Assembly: GCA_963757115.1 (NCBI GenBank) | Contig: CAVWQV010000015.1 | Span: forward strand, 62,001-126,000 | Direction of reading: 5' to 3' | Length of the DNA stretch: 64,000 bases | Source: CAVWQV01 sp963757115 | GTDB lineage: Bacteria; Pseudomonadota; Alphaproteobacteria; Acetobacterales; Acetobacteraceae | Part shown: positions 29,495 through 39,428 of the stretch, in pieces | Layout: every line of letters begins with the position of its first letter | How positions within the stretch are numbered: position 1 is the stretch's first letter | Notes under the pieces: generated by a model | Told to the model about the DNA's origin: nothing | The model's database searches: none | Seen by the model: the letters and a program-made list of their open reading frames with translations, nothing else | Position numbers and translations under genes: made by a program

Positions 29495-30639
29495 ACGAAA
29501 TCGCGCCGCCGCCGCTGCCGGAGCTGTCGCGGTCGCCCGAGCCCCCCGCCCGGCTGCGGCGCCACGCCACGCGCGGCCAACGGATCGCTCTGCTGGTCGG
29601 GCTCGCCGTTGCCGCTTGGCTCGCCCTCCAGCTGTTCGCCTCGATCCTCATGCCGTTCGTCGCCGCCGCGGGGATTGCCTATGTGCTCGACCCGGCGGCC
29701 TCGCGACTGACCCGAGCGGGCCTGCCGCGCGGGCTTTCGTCCCTGGTGATGATCGTGGGCCTGCTCGCCGCGGCGTTGCTGTTCGTCTTGCTGCTCTACC
29801 CCGTCATCCTCTCGCAGATTGGCCTGCTGCTCGGGCGCATCCCGCAATACATCAGCCTGCTCCAGGGTTGGGCGCGCGAGCTCATCAGCCACTTGCAGGA
29901 TCGCTTCGGCCATGACGTGGTCGACGACAAGCTGCGCGACCTGGTAGGCGGCCAGGCCGGCGCAATGCTCGGCTTTCTCGCTTCTGCGCTGTCGCGGGTC
30001 ATTGGCGGCAGCGTCGCCCTGTTCAACGTGGTGAGCCTCGTCGTGGTGACGCCGGTGGTCGCGTTCTACCTGCTGCGCGACTGGCCCGGCGTGGTGACCC
30101 GCGTCGATAGCTGGCTGCCGCGCCGCTACGCCGAGGTGGTGCGTGCCCAATCGCGCGAAGTCGACCGCATCTTGTCGGCCTGGGTGCGCGGCCAGGCGCT
30201 GTGCTGCCTGTTCCTCGCCCTGTATTACGCGGCGGCGCTTTCCCTGGTCGGGCTCGATCTCGGGCTGATCGTCGGGCTGGCCGCGGGGATCCTGTCCTTT
30301 ATTCCCTACGTTGGGTCCATTACGGGCGGGGCGGGCGCGATCGGCCTGGCACTCGCGCAGTTCCCGAACTGGCGCGGGGTCATCATGGTCGGCATCGTGC
30401 TGGTGATCGGGCAGATCCTGGAGGGCTACGTGATCTACCCGCGCTTCCTCGGCGACCGGGTGGAGCTGCCCGCCGTTTGGGTGATATTCGCCTTGTTCGC
30501 CGGCGGTGCCGCGTTCGGCTTTGTCGGCATCATGCTGGCGGTTCCGGTGGCGGCAACCATTGGCGTGCTGTGCCGCTTCTGGCTGCGGCGCTACCTGGCA
30601 AGCCCGCTCTACCTCGACCCGCCCGCGCACGGCCCCTAG
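29491..30639 (+). CDS. AI-2E family transporter (second copy)
   Basis: 382-aa membrane protein. N-terminal TMs (RIALLVGLAVAAWLALQLFA) and the C-terminal bundle with SFIPYVGSITGGAGA and GQILEGYVIYPRFLGDRVEL identify the PerM/AI-2E family. It differs clearly from the copy at 15963. In related genomes a gene of this family precedes hdaA, and here the hdaA-like ORF begins 2 bp after its stop. Substrate not assigned. Confidence 0.87.
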   Translation: MNEIAPPPLPELSRSPEPPARLRRHATRGQRIALLVGLAVAAWLALQLFASILMPFVAAAGIAYVLDPAASRLTRAGLPRGLSSLVMIVGLLAAALLFVLLLYPVILSQIGLLLGRIPQYISLLQGWARELISHLQDRFGHDVVDDKLRDLVGGQAGAMLGFLASALSRVIGGSVALFNVVSLVVVTPVVAFYLLRDWPGVVTRVDSWLPRRYAEVVRAQSREVDRILSAWVRGQALCCLFLALYYAAALSLVGLDLGLIVGLAAGILSFIPYVGSITGGAGAIGLALAQFPNWRGVIMVGIVLVIGQILEGYVIYPRFLGDRVELPAVWVIFALFAGGAAFGFVGIMLAVPVAATIGVLCRFWLRRYLASPLYLDPPAHGP

Positions 30640-30641
30640 CC

Positions 30642-31346
30642 TTGACGCAGCTCCCGCTGCCGTTCCCCGATCGGCCGGATTACGCCTCGGCCGACTTCCT
30701 TCAAGCGCCGTCCAATGCGGAGGCGCTGGCTTGGCTGCGCGACGCGCCGGGCTGGCCGGATGGGCGACTGGTGATCTGGGGCGATGCCGGCTGTGGCAAG
30801 ACGCACCTGCTCAGCATCTGGGCCGCGCGGCACGGCGGGTCTGTGCAGGGCGCACCCTTGCTGCTCGGCCTGCCCGAGCCGCCGCGCGGGGGCGGTGTGG
30901 CGATCGACGAAGCCGACCGCCCGGCCGACGAGGAGGCTTTGCTTCATCGTTCTGAACGCGGCCGCGGAGGCAGGGCGTGCCAGTGCTGCTTGCCGCCCGG
31001 CTTGCCGCCCGCCCGCTGGGCTTTGCGCCTGCCCGATCTCCTGAGCCGGGTCCGTGGTGCCGCTGCCGTTCGCATCGGCGAACCGGAGGACGAACTGCTG
31101 CGCGCGCTGCTCGCGCGACTGCTGTCGGCCCGACAGCTGGCCGTATCGGCCGAAACGCAGGCGTGGCTGCTACGCCGATTGCCCCGCACTGCGGGGGCGG
31201 TGCGGGAGGCCGCTGCCCTGCTCGACCGCGAGGCGCTGAGCAAGGGCGGCGCAGTCACCCGTGCGATCGCCGCACGGGTGCTCGCTACTCTGGAAGGCGC
31301 GCCCTCGTGCATGAGGGCGACCAAGTGGCCGGTTGGATGGATATAA
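30642..31346 (+). CDS. hdaA: DnaA-regulatory-inactivator-like protein HdaA (three frameshifts)
   Basis: DnaA-like AAA+ protein that with the beta clamp promotes DnaA-ATP hydrolysis after replication starts. TTG start; MTQLPLPF carries the clamp-binding QLPLPF box at the very N-terminus. Walker A is GDAGCGKTH; VAIDEADR is Walker B. Between 30947 and 31005 the frame changes three times: LLH, then VLNAAAEAG, then VPVLLAAR, then LPPARWALRLPDLLSRV. Three single-base deletions restore this. The C-terminal GAPSCMRATKWPVGWI looks non-native, which may mark the junction with the following insert. Confidence 0.82.
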   Translation: MTQLPLPFPDRPDYASADFLQAPSNAEALAWLRDAPGWPDGRLVIWGDAGCGKTHLLSIWAARHGGSVQGAPLLLGLPEPPRGGGVAIDEADRPADEEALLHRSERGRGGRACQCCLPPGLPPARWALRLPDLLSRVRGAAAVRIGEPEDELLRALLARLLSARQLAVSAETQAWLLRRLPRTAGAVREAAALLDREALSKGGAVTRAIAARVLATLEGAPSCMRATKWPVGWI

Positions 31347-31396
31347 TGTGATGTGACGGCAGTTTGCCCTCGGGCAGTCGAGGTCTCCTAGTCCCC

Positions 31397-32665
31397 TCAG
31401 GTGATTGCAATGTTGGACCTGTGGCGACTGTCGTCCGGCTGGTTGCGCTCATTCCTCCGGGCGTCCGCAAGACGCGGCGCAAGTGCAAACGCTAGCGGAT
31501 AGATAGTCAACGCGACGATCGCGGTTGCCCCACTCGCCCAATGTATGCCGACCCAGTCACCGAGCACGCCGTACAACACGGGGGAGATTGCTCCCGACCC
31601 GATTGTGCCAGTGTAGAACAGGGCAAAGGCGCGTTCGGCCCGCTCTGGCGGCGTGAACTCCGGAACTGTGCCGTAGAGCACGGACGATGTGCCGTTCAAC
31701 ATGAGGCCTAAAACCGGCAGCAGCACGAACAAGGGAGCAAGCGGCAGCACCAGCACCCCCACGATAGATGCCGCGGTTCCACCTTCCGTTGCGAGCACAG
31801 TCAGCAGAACGCCGGCGCGGGCACCGAGCCACCCACAGACGAATTTGCCAGCCGCGCCGCCGAGAAAAACCATTGCCAAGGCAACACCAACCGTCGGCAA
31901 GGACGCACCTTTCTCCTTCAAAAGGAATGGCAGGAAAGTCAGCAACCCCATTCTCACGCCGGTATCCAGCACGCCGATCACGAACAACAGCCAGAAGCCG
32001 CCACGGGCTCGACCGGCCTCCGAGCGAAGCGGTTGCGAACGGCCAGCCCGGGTGATCGGCGGCATGAGTAGGAGGACTGTGGCCGCGACGGATACGCCGA
32101 GCGCCGCGAGCAGCCAAAGCGCGCTGCGCCATGGCATCATGGTCAGAAGTAACGACGTCAGTGCTGGAATCGCCGCTTTCCCAAGATCTCCCGTAAAGTT
32201 GTATGTCCCCAGCGGGCCGCGCGAGGATGCTCCATAGGCTCGAGAAACCGCCGCGGACGCGATCGGATGCTGCGTGCTCGATCCGGCGCCCGATAGTGCC
32301 AAGGCTGCACACAGACCCACCAAGCTGCCCGTAAATCCTGCGAGCGCGTAACCCGCGGCGGCCAGTGCGGTGCCAATAGCGAGAACGATGCGCCCGTCCA
32401 CCTTCTCGACCAGCCGGCCAGCGGGAACCTGGAGCGCCGCCATCACGCCCGAATAGAGTCCGCGGAGCGCTGCCAGCATTCCGTAGCCCAAGCCGAATTC
32501 AGTCTGCCACAGGGGCAGCAGGACGTAGATCAGGTCGGTGTAGCCGTCATGCAGGGCATGCGCGAGCCCGGCGACGGCAAGCGTGCGCCGGGCGGACGCA
32601 AACCTTTGCGGCCGGTCTGCAGACGCGGCGGCCTGGGGCTGCTCGATGCCTTGATCGCTCGTCAC
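31397..32665 (-). CDS. MFS transporter, Fsr-like
   Basis: About 422 aa with 12 predicted membrane segments. The opening LAGLAHALHDGYTDLIYVLL is typical of the fosmidomycin-resistance (Fsr) group; GRLVEKVDGR is the loop 2-3 motif. The GTG at 32665 is preferred: AGGGG is seven bases upstream and its GTGA overlaps the stop of a small upstream ORF. Divergent from the LysR gene at 32990, a common pairing for efflux pumps. Substrate not deducible. First gene of the insert between hdaA and ppk. Confidence 0.85.
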   Translation of the reverse strand: MTSDQGIEQPQAAASADRPQRFASARRTLAVAGLAHALHDGYTDLIYVLLPLWQTEFGLGYGMLAALRGLYSGVMAALQVPAGRLVEKVDGRIVLAIGTALAAAGYALAGFTGSLVGLCAALALSGAGSSTQHPIASAAVSRAYGASSRGPLGTYNFTGDLGKAAIPALTSLLLTMMPWRSALWLLAALGVSVAATVLLLMPPITRAGRSQPLRSEAGRARGGFWLLFVIGVLDTGVRMGLLTFLPFLLKEKGASLPTVGVALAMVFLGGAAGKFVCGWLGARAGVLLTVLATEGGTAASIVGVLVLPLAPLFVLLPVLGLMLNGTSSVLYGTVPEFTPPERAERAFALFYTGTIGSGAISPVLYGVLGDWVGIHWASGATAIVALTIYPLAFALAPRLADARRNERNQPDDSRHRSNIAIT

Positions 32666-32883
32666 GGCAGCGCCCCTGCCCAACAGAGCTTTGCCGCCAC
32701 GACCAGGGCGACAGCAATGGCAAACCGGACCGCTTGGCTCATCGGCGCCGGCTCACGATGCGTCATCTCGATTGCGCGACCGGCCTCAATCCAAATGTCG
32801 GATCCAGATCCGGATCGTTCCGTTTGCGCGAGGAAAGCTGGCGCGGAATCAGTTGGGGCTTGAGGCTGCGTTGTATCGAACAT
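32662..32883 (-). CDS. possible small membrane protein upstream of the MFS gene
   Basis: 73-codon ORF from ATG 32883 with a TGA overlapping the GTG of the transporter gene (GTGA), which suggests translational coupling. The C-terminal third (AVRFAIAVALVVAAKLCWAG) is one hydrophobic helix; the rest is polar and featureless. The ribosome-binding site is weak. No family recognised; it could be a leader ORF or chance. Confidence 0.3.
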   Translation of the reverse strand: MFDTTQPQAPTDSAPAFLAQTERSGSGSDIWIEAGRAIEMTHREPAPMSQAVRFAIAVALVVAAKLCWAGALP

Positions 32884-32989
32884 GGTCGGCCACTCGGATG
32901 GAAAACAACAGTCAGGAACATGTGGCGCCTGGATGGCGCCGACAAACGACTAATGCTGAGGTTTCAAGTCAGTCAAAGTGACCTGAGCA

Positions 32990-33916
32990 ATGAACACGCG
33001 TCGCCGCTCGCTGCCGCCCTTGAACGCTCTACGTGCTTTCGAGGCGGCCGCTCGCCTCGGCAGCTTCAAGGAAGCCGCGGCGGAGCTGGGGGTGACACAC
33101 GGCGCGATCAGTCGCCATGTCCGACTCCTCGAGGACTGGCTAGGGCCGCCGGCGCTGTTCCGGCGACTCAACCGGCGCGTTGTGCTGACCCCCACAGGGG
33201 TTGCCTTGCTGGATGAGACCGGGCCCGCGCTCGAACGTCTCTCGGCCGCCGCGGAGCGGCATCAGGCGCGGGGAGGCAAGGCGCCTGCAGCCATACTGCG
33301 CGTCAACGCGCTCGCTACATTCAGCCTGCGCTGGCTGCTGCCTCGGCTGGCGCAGTTTCGCGACCGGCACCCGGAGATCGAGGTGCGGCTCTCCACTTCC
33401 ACCGAGCCCGTGGATGCCCTAAGCGAGCCCTACGATGTCATAATCCGTGGCGGGCCGGACACGTTCTACGGCTACACCTGTCACCCATTCCTGACGGAGC
33501 GCCGGTTGCCGGTATGCAGCCCGGCCCTGCGGGAGCGATTGCCGCTCAATGAAGTCGCGCACTTACGGTTACACACGTTGATTCATACGTCCACGCTTCC
33601 GCGGGTCTGGCCCGATTGGCTCGCCGCCGCAGGAGCGCCGGACCTGGAGCCCATTGCGTCGCTCACGCTCGACCACTTCTATCTGACGCTCCAGGCCGCA
33701 TTGGATGGCCTGGGTGTGGCCATGGGGCCAACTGCCCTCGTGGCGGACGATCTCGCAACCGGCCGTCTCGTCGCGCCATTTCCGAGCGTGACACTGCCGA
33801 CACGCGGCTACCATGCCTATTTGCCCGACGCCCGAGCAGGTGATCTCTCCGCCCTCTCCTTTTGCCGATGGCTGGAGGAAACTGGAAGAGCGGAGCCATT
33901 GAGAGCGCTGGGGTAG
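32990..33916 (+). CDS. LysR family regulator, GcvA-like
   Basis: 308 aa. The HTH region reads LPPLNALRAFEAAARLGSFK and ELGVTHGAISRHVRLLEDWL, the GcvA/AmpR-type opening. The effector domain includes LRVNALATFSLRWLLPRLAQ and PYDVIIRGGPD. It is intact. Divergent from the MFS transporter with a shared 100-300 bp intergenic region, so control of the transporter is likely (inference). It belongs to a different LysR subgroup from the pair at 24.4 and 34.1 kb. Confidence 0.9.
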   Translation: MNTRRRSLPPLNALRAFEAAARLGSFKEAAAELGVTHGAISRHVRLLEDWLGPPALFRRLNRRVVLTPTGVALLDETGPALERLSAAAERHQARGGKAPAAILRVNALATFSLRWLLPRLAQFRDRHPEIEVRLSTSTEPVDALSEPYDVIIRGGPDTFYGYTCHPFLTERRLPVCSPALRERLPLNEVAHLRLHTLIHTSTLPRVWPDWLAAAGAPDLEPIASLTLDHFYLTLQAALDGLGVAMGPTALVADDLATGRLVAPFPSVTLPTRGYHAYLPDARAGDLSALSFCRWLEETGRAEPLRALG

Positions 33917-33973
33917 CAAGTTCGGGCACGAGCGGCGGCTCTGCGAAGGGCAGCCATGAGCGCAACGAACCCG

Positions 33974-34014
33974 CCTCTGGTGGGTGAGAGCGTCTTAACC
34001 ACTCTCACCAGAGG
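33974..34014. terminator. hairpin between two convergent LysR genes
   Basis: CCTCTGGTG(GGT)GAGAG pairs with CTCTCACCAGAGG across an 11-nt loop, about 13 bp with one bulge. It lies between the ends of the converging LysR genes (33916 and 34078). No T tract; assigned by position. Confidence 0.45.
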
Positions 34015-34077
34015 TGGACCCACCGATCAGCGCCAGCGGGCGGAAGCGGTACTCGGTGCGGCGCCGCACTCAATTGG

Positions 34078-34982
34078 TCATGCGGTGATCTTGCTCGAGT
34101 TGCGGCTGCCTAAACTACCAATCCGGGATAGAAAGCTCCTTAGAACCGGCGACGCATTGGTCCTTTGAAATCCAACCACCAGGTCCACGGTCGGTTGCAC
34201 GCCCTTGAGGCGACGGCTTACGACGGACGGGGGAAGGTGGTCGTCTATGGATATCGGCAACAGAGCAACGCCGCGCTCCGAGGTTACTAACGAAATCGCC
34301 ATAGCAAAATTGTCGATCTCGAGATGGGGAACAATCTCGACGCCCGATTGCTTGAGATATCCATTGACGACGCTGCGCAACACGCGAGGGATTTGGGAAA
34401 TCCCGATGAAGGTTTCTCCGATAAGGTCGTGCGGATCAATGGCTTTGCGCGCGGCGAGCGGATGATCATTTGGGAGGATGGCGACCAGCGGTTCCTTCAG
34501 CACCAGACTTGTACTCAAGATCGGTACTCCGGTTCCGGACGCATGAACGCAATATCTATCTTTCCGCGGACCAGATCGTCGGCCAGCGTCGTCGAAAACC
34601 CGCTCGAAACTCTAATCTCGATGTTGGACAATTCGTCGCTCAAGATGCGAGTGGCGGGGGCTAGCCAGGCAACTTCCTGCCCCGTCAGGAAACCGACGGC
34701 AAAAGTCGCCTTGGTCGGCTCCGCCGCCCGCCGCGCGACCTCCGCGGCGACTTCCGCCTGCATGAGCGAAAGCCGAGCATGCTTTAGGAAGGCGCGACCG
34801 GCGGCGGTCAATTCGATCCCGTGCACGCTGCGGTTCAGCAGAGTGACGCCAACTTCACGCTCAAGATCGCGGATCTGGCGGCTCAGCGAAGGTTGCGCCG
34901 TGTGCAGTCGCTTCTCCGCCGCGAGCTTCAGGCTTCCAGCCTCGGCGACAGCGACGAAGTAACGAAGATGCCGTAGTTCCAT
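34078..34982 (-). CDS. LysR family transcriptional regulator (copy 2, frameshifted)
   Basis: N-terminal MELRHLRYFVAVAEAGSLKL and TAQPSLSRQIRDLEREVG closely match the LysR gene at 24397-25350. Between 34515 and 34535 two single-base deletions restore FMRPEPSTDLEYKLVLKEPL and the frame then runs to ITA at 34078; total about 300 aa. Overall similarity to copy 1 continues through the effector domain (SERGVALLPISIDDHLPPSV). Divergent SDR and haloperoxidase genes follow on the other strand. Confidence 0.85.
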
Positions 34983-34991
34983 GGCGGCCTT

Positions 34992-35010
34992 CTATACCTA
35001 ACAAGCATAG
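34992..35010. promoter_or_regulatory. LysR-type T-N11-A box upstream of LysR copy 2
   Basis: CTAT-N11-ATAG, a perfect 4-bp dyad with 11-bp spacing (ctatacctaacaagcatag), 10 bp before the LysR start codon. It corresponds in position to 25358-25374 at copy 1. Confidence 0.55.
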
Positions 35011-35015
35011 GCGCA

Positions 35016-35030
35016 ACTTACAAAGTCCTT
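35016..35030. promoter_or_regulatory. shared element ACTTACAAAGTCCTT, copy 2
   Basis: Bases 35017-35030 are identical to 25383-25396. Here the left part also forms the dyad ACTT-ACA-AAGT. It is 35 bp from the LysR start. Conserved placement at two loci makes it a likely regulator or promoter site. Confidence 0.55.
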
Positions 35031-35260
35031 TTCACCTGCGCCAGAGGCACCTAGGTGTCAGACGAACAGGCGCTCCGATCGGACCGCTCAGGGAAAAATC
35101 GCCGCGCGACCGCGTCAATCGGGCACCTGAGCCTTTGCCATGGAACAGCGCCGCTGTTCTGCGCCCTGAGAGACCTTCGCAGGGGTCGCGGCTCGTTGCT
35201 CCGGAAACAGCCGCGGACTACTGGTCCGATCGCTCCCGAATACTTGGTAGGAGAAGTTTG

Positions 35261-36004
35261 GTGTCGATGAAACTCAAGGGTAAAGTTGCGCTCGTCACGG
35301 GCGGCTCACGCGGTATCGGCGCGGCGATCGCCAAGCGTCTGGCCGCCGATGGAGCCAAGATAGCCATTACTTACGCGAAGGGCGCGGACGCCGCCGCGTC
35401 CGTCGTTGCAGTCATCGAGCGCGCCGGTGGGGAGGCGATTGCAATCCAGGCGGACGCCCCCGCTGCCGCCGCCGTCAAGGCCGCGATCGAAAGAGCGGTC
35501 GCCACGTTCGGTGGTCTCGATATCCTTGTGAACAATGCCGGTACGGCCATTCCGAGAAAATTCGAGGAGGCCACGCTGGAGGAATTGGACCGCGTGATCG
35601 ACATCAATGTCCGCGGCACTTTCATAGCGACGCAGGCGGCGCTGAAACACATGAACAACGGTGGCCGGATCATCATGATCGGGTCGTGTGTGGGGGAGCG
35701 TATGATGACCCCGGGCCTCGCCCCCTATGCAGCTACGAAGGGCGCCATCAAGATGTTTACCCAAGGTTTGGCACGAGAGGTGGGAGATCGGAGCATCACG
35801 GTCAATAACATCCAGCCAGGTCCGATCGATACCGAGCTAAATCCCGCTGCGGGCGATTGGGCCGTCCCACAGAAGGCTCTCACCGCACTTAATCGCTACG
35901 GCAGCGTGGACGATGTCGCGGCTCTGGTGGCGTTCGTTGCGGGTCCGGAGTCCTCCTATATCACTGGTGCGAATCTGACCGTTGACGGTGGCACGAACGC
36001 TTAG
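35261..36004 (+). CDS. SDR family oxidoreductase
   Basis: 247-aa classical SDR. TGGSRGIGAAIAKRLA nucleotide motif, ILVNNAGTAIP, catalytic Ser in IMIGSCVGER, YAATKGAIKMFTQGLA, and GANLTVDGGTNA at the end. GTG 35261 is preferred over ATG 35267 because AGGAG is seven bases from it. Probably NADP(H)-dependent, like FabG-type reductases. Divergent from LysR copy 2, so likely its target; a haloperoxidase gene follows 209 bp downstream. Confidence 0.9.
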   Translation: MSMKLKGKVALVTGGSRGIGAAIAKRLAADGAKIAITYAKGADAAASVVAVIERAGGEAIAIQADAPAAAAVKAAIERAVATFGGLDILVNNAGTAIPRKFEEATLEELDRVIDINVRGTFIATQAALKHMNNGGRIIMIGSCVGERMMTPGLAPYAATKGAIKMFTQGLAREVGDRSITVNNIQPGPIDTELNPAAGDWAVPQKALTALNRYGSVDDVAALVAFVAGPESSYITGANLTVDGGTNA

Positions 36005-36006
36005 TG

Positions 36007-36026
36007 GCGAAGCGGTGGCGCTTCGC
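36007..36026. terminator. hairpin after the SDR gene
   Basis: GCGAAGC-ggtggc-GCTTCGC, a perfect 7-bp stem with a 6-nt loop three bases after the SDR stop codon. No T tract. Two more hairpins follow in the same intergenic stretch (36065-36098 and GGGCCGG/CCGGCCC at 36106-36129). Confidence 0.45.
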
Positions 36027-36213
36027 AGGGTGTAACGTCGTAAGCGCGGCAACTTACTCTCAGTAGGCGGCGTCTCCCAAAATGGGCGACGACCGCCTCT
36101 CTCGAGGGCCGGAGCTTTGACGCCGGCCCGAAACTAATCGTTCTCTTGCGGGAATAGCTGAGACCTACTCTAGTGAGAGTAAGTCGGCAGCCGCCCACCT
36201 CGCAGGAGCCCAC

Positions 36214-37039
36214 GATGCCCACCATTACGACCAATGACGGCACGGAGATCTTCTACAAGGATTGGGGGACCGGCCAGCCGATCGTGTTCAGCCACGGCTG
36301 GCCGCTGTCGGCCGACGATTGGGATGCGCAGATGCTGTTCTTTCTGCATCGGGGCTATCGCGTCGTCGCCCATGACCGTCGCGGGCACGGGCGTTCGAGC
36401 CAAACCGGCGATGGCCACGACATGGATCACTACGCCGACGACTTGGCAGCCCTGACTGCGCATCTTGGCCTGCGGGATGCCATCCACGTCGGCCACTCCA
36501 CCGGCGGCGGCGAGGTCACGCGTTACCTTGGACGCCACGGCGAGACCGGCGTCGCCAAGGCGGCGCTGATCAGCGCGGTGCCGCCGCTCATGGTGAAGAC
36601 GGAGGCCAATCCGCTGGGGCTCCCAAAGGACGTGTTCGACGGCCTGCAGGCGCAGCTCGCGGCCAATCGTTCGCAATTCTATCGCGATCTGCCGACCGGG
36701 CCGTTCTACGGCTTCAATCGCCCGGGCGCCAAGGCCTCGGAGGCCGTCATCGAGAATTGGTGGCGGCAGGGAATGATGGGCGGGGCCAAGGCGCACTACG
36801 ACGGCATCGTCGCTTTTTCCCAGACCGATTTCACGGACGATCTCAAGAAGATCGCCGTCCCGGTGTTGGTGATGCATAGCGAGGACGACCAGATCGTACC
36901 CTACGCTGCTTCCGGGCCGCGGTCGGCCGAACTTCTGAAGAACGGCATCCTCAAGACCTACAAGGATTTGCCGCACGGCATGCCCACCACGCAGGCCGAC
37001 ACAATCAATGCCGACCTGCTGGCGTTCATCAAGGGCTAG
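36214..37039 (+). CDS. alpha/beta hydrolase, cofactor-free haloperoxidase family
   Basis: 275 aa. Oxyanion region FSHGWPLSADDWD, nucleophile Ser in GHSTGGGE, catalytic Asp in HSEDDQIVPY and His in KDLPHGMPTT are all present, the usual triad. The family (non-haem chloroperoxidase/arylesterase) has perhydrolase and esterase activity; the natural substrate is unknown. AGGAG precedes the ATG by seven bases. Last gene of the 31.4-37.0 kb insert. Confidence 0.9.
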
Positions 37040-37196
37040 CCAGCATTTCGTCGGGACGCCGCGGTCTCCTTGCGGACCGAGGTCGCCCATGTCAGGCGTT
37101 GCCGCCAGCGGACCAACTCTCGCGTAGGTCTGTGTTGGCCCACGCATGGCGGGACGCGCTCGCCGTACCGTGGCAACCTCCGGTAGGATACCTCGT

Positions 37197-39424
37197 ATGA
37201 ACGGACCGGATCACGCTCTCGAGACCCTGGAACGCGCGGCGCCGCCTGCAGTGTCCGCGCCCGAACTTCCGCCCCCGGCGATTCCGCCGGACAGCCCGGC
37301 CCGGTTCATCAACCGCGAGCTCTCCTGGCTCGACTTCAACCACCGCGTCGTCGAGGAGGCCGAGAATCCGCATCACCCACTGCTCGAGCGCGTCCGCTTC
37401 GTTTCCATCAGCGCGTCCAATCTCGACGAATTCTACTCCGTCCGCGTCGCCGGTCTAATCGGCCAGGCAAAGGCCGGGCTGGCCACGCTCTCGCCCGACG
37501 GCCGCACGCCGGCCCAGCAACTTGCCGAGATCCGCGTCCGTGCCGAAGCGCTGCTGAGTGATCAGCAGCGCGTGTGGAGCGAGCTGCGCGACTTGCTGCG
37601 CGCCGCCGGCATCGAGGTTTGCGAAACGACGGCACTGTCCCACGACGACGTCGCCTGGCTGGACGCATGGTTCATGGAGCGAGTGTTCCCCGTGCTGACG
37701 CCGCTCGCGATTGATCCGGCGCACCCGTTTCCGTTCATCCCCAACATGGGCCTGGTGATGGCCTTGCGCATGACCCGTACGGATGACGGGCAGCACATGC
37801 GCGCCCTCATACCCCTGCCGAGCCAGGTCGGGCGCTTCGTCCGCCTGCCCGGCGCGCGCGGCGAGCCGATCCGCTTCGTCATGCTGGAAGCGACCGTCGC
37901 CCTGTTCATGGACCGGCTGTTCCCCGGTTTCCGCATCAACGGGCAAGGCTTGTTCCGGCTGATCCGCGACACGGATGTCGAGTTCGAGGAAGAAGCCGAG
38001 GACCTTGTGCGCTCCTACGAGACGGCGTTGAAGCGCCGCCGCCGCGGCGTCGCAATCCATCTCTCAATGGACGCGGACATGCCGCAGGGATTGCGCGACC
38101 TCGTGGCCGACGAGGTGGACGCGACATCCGACGAGATCTATCTGTCAGCGCGGCTTGCAGGGCATCGCTGACGTCCGGCAACTCATCGTCGACGACCGGC
38201 CCGACCTGCTGTTCCCGCCCTATACTCCGCGCTTTCCCGAGCGCATCCGCGATTTCGGCGGGGACTGCTTCGCCGCGATCCGCGCCAAGGACATCATTGT
38301 CCACCACCCGTTCGAGAGCTTCGATGTGGTGGTGCAGTTCCTGCGCCAGGCGGCGCAGGACCCGAATGTGGTCGCGGTCAAACAGACGCTGTATCGCACT
38401 AGCCGCGACAGCCCGATCGTGAAGGCGCTGATTGAAGCGGCCGAAGCGGGCAAGGCGGTGACCGCCGTCGTCGAGTTGCGCGCGCGTTTCGACGAGGAAG
38501 CCAACATCACGCTCGCGCGCAGCCTGGAAGCTGCCGGCGTGCAGGTGGTGTTCGGCTTTGCCGCGTTGAAGACGCACGCCAAGCTGTCGCTGGTGGTGCG
38601 CAGAGAAGGCGGCTCGGTGCGGTCCTACGCGCATTTCGGCACCGGCAACTATCATCCGGTGACCGCTCGCATCTACACGGACCTGTCGTTCTTCACGTCC
38701 GACCCGCTGCTCACGCGCGATTCAGCGCGCTTGTTCAACTTCCTGACCGGCTACGCTCGGCCCGAGCGGATGGACGCGCTCGCATTTAGCCCGATCACCA
38801 CCCGTCAGGTGCTGTTGGAGCTGGTTGGGCGCGAGGCCGAGTTCGCCCGCGCCGGCAAGCCAGCCTCCATTTGGCTCAAGATGAACAGCCTGGTCGATGA
38901 GACGCTGATCGACGCGCTGTACGAGGCCTCGCGCGCCGGGGTGAAGATCATGCTGGTGGTGCGCGGCATCTGTTGCCTGAGGCCCGGTGTGCCCGGCTTG
39001 TCGGAAACCATCCGCGTCAAGTCGATTGTCGGCCGCTTCCTCGAGCACAGCCGGATTTTCGCCTTCGGCAACGGCCATCATCTGCCGAACCGGCATGCGC
39101 TCGTGTACATCAGCTCGGCTGACTGGATGGCGCGCAACATGGATTGGCGAGTCGAAATCGATGGTGCCGATCCACAACCCGACCGTCCACGCGCAGGTGC
39201 TCGACCAGATCATGGTGGTGAACCTCAAGGACACCATGCAGTCCTGGGAGCTGGCGGCGGACGGAACCTGGCAACGCGTGCCGGAAGGGCGCAAGCCGGT
39301 TTCGGCGCACGACTACTTCATGACCAACCCGTCGCTGTCGGGCCGCGGCTCCGCCCTGCACGGCACTTTGGTGGCCTCCCCCGTCCGTCTGCATCGCCGT
39401 CCGGATCGCGTGTTGCAGGACTAA
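37197..39424 (+). CDS. ppk1: polyphosphate kinase 1 (two frameshifts)
   Basis: Reversibly makes polyphosphate from ATP. N-terminal domain: FINRELSWLDFNHRVVEEA and SNLDEFYSVRVAGL; head/PLD-type domains hold THAKLSLVVRR and YAHFGTGNYHPVTARIYTDL with the phospho-His. Frame breaks at about 38151 and 39160: deleting one C gives IYLSAGLQGIADVRQLIVDD, and deleting one G gives WRVEIMVPIHNPTVHAQVLD. Repaired length is about 742 aa, with the C-terminus ending RPDRVLQD at 39424. ppx begins 5 bp downstream. Confidence 0.93.
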
Positions 39425-39428
39425 GCCG

